Below, in pieces: positions 1 to 5,527 of a stretch of DNA of 6,521 nt. A model generated the notes under the pieces. It ran no database searches, was not told where the DNA came from, and saw only the letters and a program-made list of their open reading frames with translations. Origin of the DNA: Verrucomicrobiaceae bacterium (lineage in GTDB: Bacteria > Verrucomicrobiota > Verrucomicrobiia > Verrucomicrobiales > Akkermansiaceae); the NCBI GenBank assembly GCA_027483005.1, contig JAIXVN010000103.1, positions 1 through 6,521 of the forward strand, in the 5' to 3' direction. Numbering within the stretch: the stretch's first letter is position 1; each line of letters opens with the position of its first letter. The translations under genes and the position numbers were made by a program.

Positions 1-51
1 CGGAACGCAGCGGAAATGGCCGAACTCGCACCTTCAATCCATCGTCAAAGG

Positions 52-146
52 AACAGGATCAACGCGGATGAAAGAAAAGATTCACCTCCAAGGAGCGACC
101 TGTTCTTGAGATCTGTTTCAAATTCTTGATCCGTGTCCATCCTGTT
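52..146. repeat. Imperfect inverted repeat in the leader of the DUF1080 gene
   Basis: The arm at 52-71 (beginning AACAGGAT) matches the reverse complement of the arm at 127-146 (ending ATCCTGTT) at 16 of 20 positions. The right arm is also part of a short direct repeat: TGATCCGTG occurs at 127-135 and again at 146-154, a 19-base period. Such ATCCGTG/AACAGGAT units resemble the dispersed intergenic repeats I remember from Verrucomicrobia and other environmental bacteria, but that is recollection and not shown by one window. If transcribed, the arms could fold into a stem with a loop of about 55 bases ahead of the gene at 206. The function is unknown. Confidence 0.5.
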
Positions 147-205
147 GATCCGTGGTTCAAACGCCTCTTCGGAACACTTCAGACAGCCTCTAACAACCCA
201 CCACC

Positions 206-1192
206 ATGAAAGCCACTGGTCTCCTGATCCTCCTCTCCGCCTCCCTCGCCACGGCTGCTCCGGGCGATCCACAACGTGTGTGGACCTCCGCCAAGACCGC
301 CATCGCCGAGGATCCGGATTTTTCCATCCAGGGTGAATACGGAACCGACAAACCCGGAGCCGCCGTGGGCGTGCAGGTCGTGGCATTGGGGAAAGGCAAT
401 TTCGATGCCTGGGTTCTGGAGGGAGGCCTTCCCGGCTGTGGCTGGACCCGCGAGAAGAGCCGCCTTCAGATCAAGGGAACCCGTGGCGACAAAGGCGTCA
501 CGTTTTCCTCCGACAAGGACAAGACCACCGGAACCATCGATGCCTCCGGATTTCATCTCACACTGGCGGACGGCAGCACCCACACCCTGCCCCGCATCGA
601 GCGCAGCAGCCCCACCCTGGGAGCCAAACCACCTGCCGGTGCGGTGGTGCTCTTCGACGGCAGCAACACCGATCAATGGGAGAACGGCAAGATCGAGAAC
701 GGACTACTCGCGGCGACCAACTGCACCAGCGTCCCGAAGTTCCGCGACTTCACCGCTCACGTCGAGTTCATCACCCCCTACAAGCCCGACGCCAGGGGCC
801 AGGATCGAGGCAACAGCGGGATCTACTATGGAGGCCGTTGGGAAACCCAGGTCCTTGATTCATTCGGGCTCAAGGGCGAGCAGAACGAGACCGGCGGCAT
901 CTACTCGATCGCCACGCCCAAGCTCAACCTGTGCCTGCCTCCGCTGGTGTGGCAGACCTATGACGCGGAGTTCACAGCGGCGAAGTTCGATTCAGAAGGA
1001 AAGCAAACCGCCTGGCCTCGCATCACGGTCAGGCTCAACGGTGTCGTCGTTCAGGACAACCAGGAGCTGTTCAGAACCAACACCACCTCGTCGCCCCTCA
1101 GCGGGCCACTCAAGAACGAAGGCGGTCCGATCTTCCTTCAGAACCACGGCAATCCGGTCTTCTACCGGAACATCTGGGTGCTGCCGAAATGA
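206..1192 (+). CDS. Secreted 3-keto-disaccharide hydrolase (DUF1080) domain protein
   Basis: This 328-residue protein has a Sec signal peptide (residues 1-17, Lys2, hydrophobic core LLILL, likely cleavage at ATA|AP), so it should act outside the cytoplasm. Residues about 25-135 form an N-terminal region with GEY (43-45), GVQVVALG (55-62) and GGLPGCGW (73-80), an extension I associate with planctomycete and verrucomicrobial members. The DUF1080 domain (PF06439, a concanavalin-like jelly roll) runs from LFDGS (149-153) to the end. It includes the hallmark GNSGIYYGGRWETQVLDSF (202-220) and a closing FLQNHGNPVFYRNIWV. Family knowledge: DUF1080 proteins are linked to cleavage of 3-keto-glycosides made by oxidoreductases. 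The actual substrate is not readable here. ATG at 206 is chosen because it directly precedes the signal peptide; no Shine-Dalgarno is visible. The gene converges on the sulfatase operon with a 6-base gap. Family assignment is firm; the reaction is inferred. Confidence 0.9.
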   Translation: MKATGLLILLSASLATAAPGDPQRVWTSAKTAIAEDPDFSIQGEYGTDKPGAAVGVQVVALGKGNFDAWVLEGGLPGCGWTREKSRLQIKGTRGDKGVTFSSDKDKTTGTIDASGFHLTLADGSTHTLPRIERSSPTLGAKPPAGAVVLFDGSNTDQWENGKIENGLLAATNCTSVPKFRDFTAHVEFITPYKPDARGQDRGNSGIYYGGRWETQVLDSFGLKGEQNETGGIYSIATPKLNLCLPPLVWQTYDAEFTAAKFDSEGKQTAWPRITVRLNGVVVQDNQELFRTNTTSSPLSGPLKNEGGPIFLQNHGNPVFYRNIWVLPK

Positions 1193-1198
1193 GCATCG

Positions 1199-2677
1199 TC
1201 AGTTCGACTTTCCGGCGGGATCCATTCGCTTGCGCAGCGCCTCATCCGGTCCACCTCCGAACTGCTTCCAGTAGAGTTCCTTCATCGGATTGATCTTCGG
1301 CCCCACCGCATCCTCATTGACCAGCAGGGGCTTCACTTCCGACCACCAGCTCTCGTAGGCCTTGCGGAGTTCCGCGACGACCTCCGGGTGCTCGTCGATG
1401 ACGTTGCGGGTCTCGCCGGGATCACTTGTTAGATCGTAGAGTTCCTTGTTCGCCACCAGGGTGAACCTTGAGTTCTGGATCGCGCAGTTGGTGTATTTCC
1501 ACTCCTCCGCCCTGCCCTTCGGCCAGCGACCGACGTGATGGACCAGCGTCCGATCCGGCCACTCCGCCTTTGGGTTCTTCAGGATGGAAACCAGGCTGCG
1601 TCCCTCCACTTGTTTCTTCACCTCGACGGACAAGCTCGCCCCGGTGATTTCCGCAAGCGTCGGGAAGAGATCGAGGTGCGCACTCAGGCCCTTGCTCTCG
1701 GCTCCAGGTGAAATCCCTCCCGCAGGCCAACGGACGATGCAGGGCACACGAGTTCCTCCTTGATAAGGGGTCCCCTTTCCGGCCCGCATCCCGGCGTTGA
1801 AGATCCTGGTTCCAACGGTGCCTCCATTGTCGGAACCAAGGTAGATCACCAGGGTGTTCTCCTCGATCCCCCAGTCCTTGAGCTTGGCCAGCAGCTTGCC
1901 GAAGTTGGTGTCGATGTTCTCGATCATGCCAAGGAACTTCGCGGCCTCCTGATTCACGCCGGGCATGCCCAGATAATGCTCATAACAACTCTTGGGCACC
2001 ACCAGCGGCGCATGGGCGGCATTGAGCGGGATGTAGGCGAAGAAGGGTTGCTTCGATGCACGTTTCTCGTTCATCCAGTCGATCGCCTGCGTGAAGAAAA
2101 GATCGGTGCAATAGCCCTGGGTCTTATCGAACCTACCATTGTGCCACAGCGCCGGATCGATGTTGGTGTTGCCGGGCGCGTCACCGCAGGATCCGGGAAA
2201 CGTCTGTCCGATGCCTCCACCGCCGTGGATGTAAACCTCATCAAAGCCCCGATTCTCGGGTCGATACGCTTCCTCGTCGCCGAGATGCCACTTGCCGAAG
2301 ATGCCCGTGGTGTAGCCCACCGTCTTGAGCATCTGCGGCAAGGTGAAGGTCTTCAGGCTCATCCGCTCGCGTTCGAGGATGGTGTGGGTCACCCCATTCT
2401 TGAACTCATGTCGTCCACTCATCAGCGCGGACCGGCAGGGCGAGCAGGTCGGGCTGGTGTGAAACTGGCTGAGAAGCAGGCCCTGTTTCCTGAAGGAGTC
2501 AACCGCAGGAGTCTTGATCACGGGATTGCCAAGACAGGCATAGTCGCCATATCCGACGTCATCCGGCATCACCAGAATGATGTTGGGCTTCGCGGAATCC
2601 GCTGAAGCCACACCGGTCATGACGAGGCCGAGCAGGCAATGGAGGAGAAGTTTCACAATGGAGTCCCTGGGTGTCAT
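1199..2677 (-). CDS. Secreted arylsulfatase-like sulfatase (CSPCR type)
   Basis: This is a type I sulfatase of the alkaline-phosphatase superfamily, 492 residues from the ATG at 2677. A TTG one codon upstream (2680) would give 493, and the residue numbers here use that 493 count. A Sec signal peptide ends near VASA|DS (27/28). The FGly motif is CSPCR (79-83), where Cys79 would be oxidised to formylglycine by an FGE or anSME enzyme not seen here. Metal ligands are Asp40-Asp41 in PDDVGYGD and Asp284-Asn285 in SDNGG. Other active-site residues are Arg83, Lys130 and His132 (GKWHLG), His223 (NAAHAP) and Lys302 (GKGTPYQGG). All expected catalytic positions are present, so it should be active on a sulfate ester, probably of a polysaccharide; the substrate cannot be told. 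The second Cys inside the motif (82) is less usual than Ser or Ala. It lies 6 bases after the stop of the upstream sulfatase, so the two are almost certainly cotranscribed. Confidence 0.93.
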   Translation of the reverse strand: MTPRDSIVKLLLHCLLGLVMTGVASADSAKPNIILVMPDDVGYGDYACLGNPVIKTPAVDSFRKQGLLLSQFHTSPTCSPCRSALMSGRHEFKNGVTHTILERERMSLKTFTLPQMLKTVGYTTGIFGKWHLGDEEAYRPENRGFDEVYIHGGGGIGQTFPGSCGDAPGNTNIDPALWHNGRFDKTQGYCTDLFFTQAIDWMNEKRASKQPFFAYIPLNAAHAPLVVPKSCYEHYLGMPGVNQEAAKFLGMIENIDTNFGKLLAKLKDWGIEENTLVIYLGSDNGGTVGTRIFNAGMRAGKGTPYQGGTRVPCIVRWPAGGISPGAESKGLSAHLDLFPTLAEITGASLSVEVKKQVEGRSLVSILKNPKAEWPDRTLVHHVGRWPKGRAEEWKYTNCAIQNSRFTLVANKELYDLTSDPGETRNVIDEHPEVVAELRKAYESWWSEVKPLLVNEDAVGPKINPMKELYWKQFGGGPDEALRKRMDPAGKSN

Positions 2678-2683
2678 CAAAGA

Positions 2684-4204
2684 TCAGTCCAATCGCGGAG
2701 CAGAGTGTCCCTGCTCGCGGATCTTCTTGAGCAGGGCCTGGAGCTCGGTGACCTTTTCGGGAAACTTCGCGGCGAGGTTGTGGCGCTGGGCGATGTCTTC
2801 CTTGAGGTTGTAGAGTTCAACCGATTGGCCATCGTCCGGACCCTGTCCGTGCTTCTCATTCCATTTCGGCGGGGCCACCTGGCCATATCCTGATCGCGCA
2901 TCCACCAACAGCCAGTCGCCACTACGGACGGCGTAGTCCTTGGCCTTCGTGTTGTGAACCATCATCGTGCGCGGCGAGGACTTCGCCTCTCCCTTGAGCC
3001 ACGGCAGGAAATCGAATGAATCCTCCGCGGCATCCTTCGGCAGGGAAAAGCCCACCAGGCTTGCGAAAGTGGCCATCAGGTCGACCTGCGAAATGAGGGC
3101 ATCGCGGACCACTCCAGGCTTCACCACTCCGGGCCACCTGACGACGAAGGGAACATGATGTCCGCCCTCATAGATGTCGCGCTTCAGTCCCCGGAAGGGT
3201 GCGGCCGACCAGTGGTCGAACTTCTCATCCCGAGCATAGGCATAGACTTCCGGTCCGTTATCGGCGCTGAAGACCACGATCGTGTTGGACTCCAGCCCGC
3301 TCTCACGAAGCGCCACGAGCAACTGCCCACAGGAATCGTCGGTTTGCGCCACATAGTCTCCGAAGGCGCCTGCTTTTGATTTACCATCAAACTCGGCCGT
3401 CGGGATGATCGGCGCATGCGGCGATGGCAGCGGGAAATAGAGGAAGAACGGCTGATCCTTTCCCTTGCGCGAGCGGATGAACTCCACGCCCTTGCTGGTG
3501 AGCGTCGGCAGGACCTGATAGAAGTCCCAGTCCGAGCGCGCGGGCCCCGGCCGGCATTCCCACTCGCCTTCCTTCGGCTTTCCGGGCACGGCGGTCAGGG
3601 TGGTGTCCGGCGGCGAGACGAGCCGGTCATTTTCAATCCAGGCATAGGGAGGAAAGTTGATGACGTTGTCACCGAAGTAGGAATCGAAGCCGTGATCCAG
3701 AGCCCCACCACGGAATGGCCGGGTCCAATCGAAGTCCTCGTGCTTGATCGACTTCTTCGGCGTTCCCTCCTTCCGCATCCCATCCCAGTCCATGCCGAGA
3801 TGCCACTTGCCGATGCATGCGGTGGCGTATCCCTGCTGACGAAGCATCCCGGGAAGGGTCACTTGCCCGGGCTTGAAGACCGTGCCATCGAAGGCTCCGG
3901 CGATGCCGTGAAAGTCCCGCCAATGATGCCGACCGGTCAGCATCGCATAGCGCGACGGCGTGCAGACTCCCGAGGAGCTGTGGCCATCGGTGAAACGCAT
4001 GCCTTCCGCGGACAGTCGATCGAGCTGCGGAGTGGGGATCTTCGAGGCCGGATTGTTCGCCCCGAGATCGCCGTAGCCCATGTCATCGGCGTAGAGGATG
4101 AGGATGTTGGGCTTCGAGCCTGGCGAGGCTGCCTGAATGGCTGGACACGATGCCACCAACAGGCAGGCGAGGAGGAAAGGGAGGCGCTTCATGGGTTTTG
4201 ACAT
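2684..4204 (-). CDS. Secreted or lipid-anchored arylsulfatase-like sulfatase (CTPSR type)
   Basis: This is a 506-residue type I FGly sulfatase and the first gene of the minus-strand pair. The FGly motif is canonical CTPSR (81-85). Metal ligands are Asp40-Asp41 (ADDMGYGD) and Asp315-Asn316 (SADNGP). Other catalytic residues are Arg85, Lys133 and His135 (GKWHLG), His263 (PSPHAP) and Lys341 (GLKRDIYEGG). The N-terminus has two candidate starts, ATG 4204 and ATG 4192 (Met5, directly followed by KR); either gives a signal peptide. LLVASC puts a Cys at residue 20 in a passable lipobox, while AIQA|AS gives an ordinary signal-peptidase site, so anchoring is undecided. The C-terminal subdomain carries RSGDWLLVDARSG (427-439) and ELYNLKED (463-470), the usual sulfatase tail strands. 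It differs clearly from the neighbouring sulfatase in motif and inserts, so the pair probably hits different sulfate positions or sugars. No Shine-Dalgarno is visible. Confidence 0.94.
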   Translation of the reverse strand: MSKPMKRLPFLLACLLVASCPAIQAASPGSKPNILILYADDMGYGDLGANNPASKIPTPQLDRLSAEGMRFTDGHSSSGVCTPSRYAMLTGRHHWRDFHGIAGAFDGTVFKPGQVTLPGMLRQQGYATACIGKWHLGMDWDGMRKEGTPKKSIKHEDFDWTRPFRGGALDHGFDSYFGDNVINFPPYAWIENDRLVSPPDTTLTAVPGKPKEGEWECRPGPARSDWDFYQVLPTLTSKGVEFIRSRKGKDQPFFLYFPLPSPHAPIIPTAEFDGKSKAGAFGDYVAQTDDSCGQLLVALRESGLESNTIVVFSADNGPEVYAYARDEKFDHWSAAPFRGLKRDIYEGGHHVPFVVRWPGVVKPGVVRDALISQVDLMATFASLVGFSLPKDAAEDSFDFLPWLKGEAKSSPRTMMVHNTKAKDYAVRSGDWLLVDARSGYGQVAPPKWNEKHGQGPDDGQSVELYNLKEDIAQRHNLAAKFPEKVTELQALLKKIREQGHSAPRLD

Positions 4205-4460
4205 GAGTAGAGACTCAGGCAGTCGCCCTGATACGCTGAGACATCCGGAAATCGCTCAAGTCAGATCGGAATTCCCCCTGCTCCGCGTTCCGATGTCGGG
4301 CTGGACGCAAGTGACAGCGTAATGGGTCAATCAGTCTCAGCTTCCCCACCTTGTCACCAAGCCGTTTCGTGATGGCCACCGGCTACGACCAGATCGGGGG
4401 GCCATCCGAAGAGCGAGCCGATAGCGACCGTGAGCAGGAACACTCGATTTTCGGGACTGA
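4205..4460. other. Intergenic region between sulfatase operon and phage-derived block
   Basis: This stretch should hold the promoter of the minus-strand sulfatase operon, but I find no -35/-10 pair with acceptable spacing on either strand. Open frames here are short, start at weak codons and do not read like a protein. Stops at 4431-4433 and 4458-4460 close the frame that becomes capsid-like just downstream. A short perfect hairpin (TTCGGG at 4450-4455, CCCGAA at 4461-4466, 5-base loop) sits at the right edge. It has no T-tract on either strand, so it is not a classic terminator. Confidence 0.4.
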
Positions 4461-4709
4461 CCCGAATGTGCGGAAAAGCTCGTCGGATTTGCGGTTCACC
4501 CGAGCGCGGTTGCCGTGGCGATGCGCTACCTTCAGCCCGTCGCCGAATACCAGCAAGCCGGTGCTGTCACCGACCCGCAGACCGGCATGACCTTCGGCTA
4601 CCTGCGATTCACCGACACCCGTGCCAACAAGGTGTTCGTCACCATCGAGTGCCTCTACGGCTTCACGTTGGGCAAGAGCGACGCCCTCAAGCGCCTCGTC
4701 AAAGCCTGA
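4461..4709 (+). pseudogene. C-terminal remnant of a phage major capsid protein
   Basis: The frame is open for 82 residues from 4461 to the TGA at 4707-4709. It reads like the end of a phage major capsid (coat) protein: GFAVHPSAVAVAMRYLQP, then a TDPQTGMTFGYL hairpin, then TIECLYGF, then DALKRLVKA at the terminus. This order (F.H..A...AMR, TDP.TG..., .ECLYG., DALKR) is what I know from coat-protein C-termini. The assignment is by memory of pattern, not a search. Capsid proteins are usually about 300 residues or more. Here the capsid-like sequence extends upstream of the only possible starts (GTG 4515, giving 64 residues, and ATG 4521), and an in-frame TGA lies at 4458-4460. Either the 5' part was deleted or a 64-residue fragment is made. 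Base use is GC-rich like the sulfatase region. The next gene starts 33 bases downstream in the same direction, matching a phage head operon. Confidence 0.6.
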
Positions 4710-4742
4710 GCCATTCTAACCAACACCTAGCAAAACATCGCC

Positions 4743-5258
4743 ATGATTCCTTTTAGCTTTACCGGCAATGCCGGATCCACTCTCAGCCATGTAGTCGTCC
4801 CCGCCAGCGGATTCGACCGTGTCCGTGTCCAGTATGCGAGCGCCACCTCCGACAAGGCGGCATCGTTCCTGACCTTCCGCTCGCAGTCGCGAGTGACAAC
4901 CGTCACGGCCGCCAGCGCTGCCAACCAGACCGTCATCAACGCGCCTCCTTACATCGGTGCCGCTGCGAACGATGTGGTGGTTCTGTTCTCCAATGCCACC
5001 GGAACCGGCGTGCGTGGAGTCATTTCCTCGGTCGATGCTGTGGCCGGCACGATCACCCTGAGCGCCAACCTCGGCCTTGCACTGGCCTCCGGTGACACGG
5101 TCTCGCTCATGGCGACTCGCGGCCAGGTGCCGGTCGGTGCCGCGACCAAAGAAGTCAACGCTCCCACGGTCTTCGCCGCGAACGAGGGTCCCGCCCTCAT
5201 CGAACTCGATGGCACCGCAGCCTGCCGCATCAATCTGGTGGCAGGCGAATACTCCTGA
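4743..5258 (+). CDS. Hypothetical beta-rich protein, probably a phage virion accessory (decoration or fibre-like) protein
   Basis: This is an intact 171-residue protein rich in Ala, Thr, Val and Ser, with no signal peptide or membrane segment. I do not recognise a named family. Residues 51-125 have alternating beta strands, NDVVVLF (76-82), GVRGVISSVDAVAGTITLSA (89-108) and ASGDTVSLM (115-123). The last two form the VxxVDxxxGTITLS...GDTVSL pattern common in phage decoration, fibre and baseplate domains. The C-terminal part (GPALIELDGTAACRINLVAG, 149-168) again looks like a strand-rich small domain. It follows the capsid remnant by 33 bases and ends 30 bases before a strong terminator, so it is the last gene of that small + strand unit. 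In many phages a decoration or head-fibre gene neighbours the capsid gene, which is the basis for the guess. The ATG at 4743 has no clear ribosome binding site. The gene being real: likely; the virion role: inference. Confidence 0.7.
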   Translation: MIPFSFTGNAGSTLSHVVVPASGFDRVRVQYASATSDKAASFLTFRSQSRVTTVTAASAANQTVINAPPYIGAAANDVVVLFSNATGTGVRGVISSVDAVAGTITLSANLGLALASGDTVSLMATRGQVPVGAATKEVNAPTVFAANEGPALIELDGTAACRINLVAGEYS

Positions 5259-5288
5259 TCTCCAACATCGGCGGATGTGATTCATGGG

Positions 5289-5324
5289 ACACCCTCTCTC
5301 GGGAAATCGGGAGAGGGTGTTTTT
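5289..5324 (+). terminator. Strong intrinsic terminator with GAAA tetraloop
   Basis: The left arm 5289-5302 (starting ACACCCTCTC) pairs with the right arm 5307-5320 (ending GAGAGGGTGT). The stem has 14 pairs including two G-T wobbles, closed by a GAAA loop at 5303-5306. Five T residues (5320-5324) follow on the + strand, the first shared with the stem base. It begins 30 bases after the stop codon of the 171-residue gene and terminates that unit. The minus strand has no T-run after the stem, so it is not bidirectional. Confidence 0.9.
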
Positions 5325-5527
5325 GATGCACATTTCGCAATAATCAGTTTCCATTGAACCCAACATAGGCTTGACAATGAATATTTTCATGGAGCCGCCC
5401 TCTTTTTCCTTGCCGGTGACGTCCCGGCCATGGTTGATCTTGAGTCCTACAGGGGCAGTAGCATAGCGGTTGTCAGCGTCATGCCCCACGAAGCCTCCAC
5501 CAGAAAACAGCCTACCGATCTTATTCC

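Noticed and set aside
1..129. Open frame from the left edge to TGA at 127-129 as the tail of an upstream gene
   Set aside because: All three + frames are short here, none resembles a protein family, and the stretch includes the inverted-repeat arm.
276..1274. Long + strand frame overlapping the DUF1080 gene
   Set aside because: The translation is Arg/Ser/Pro-rich low-complexity sequence typical of an off-frame reading. The DUF1080 frame has a signal peptide and family motifs.
1760..2605. Long + strand open frame opposite the downstream sulfatase
   Set aside because: It is antisense to a gene with complete sulfatase motifs. Its translation has no recognisable domain and the frame is explained by high-GC antisense bias.
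3416..4201. Long + strand open frame opposite the upstream sulfatase
   Set aside because: It mirrors the codon structure of the real minus-strand gene and shows no domain, signal or plausible start context.
4351..4590. Small + strand frame (TTG start) upstream of and overlapping the capsid remnant
   Set aside because: It has a weak start, hydrophilic random-looking translation, and conflicts with the capsid-like frame.
5371..5399. TTGACA as a -35 element for the beta-helix gene
   Set aside because: At 16-18 bases downstream the sequence is GC-rich (GGAGCCGCC) with no -10 match, so it is probably chance.
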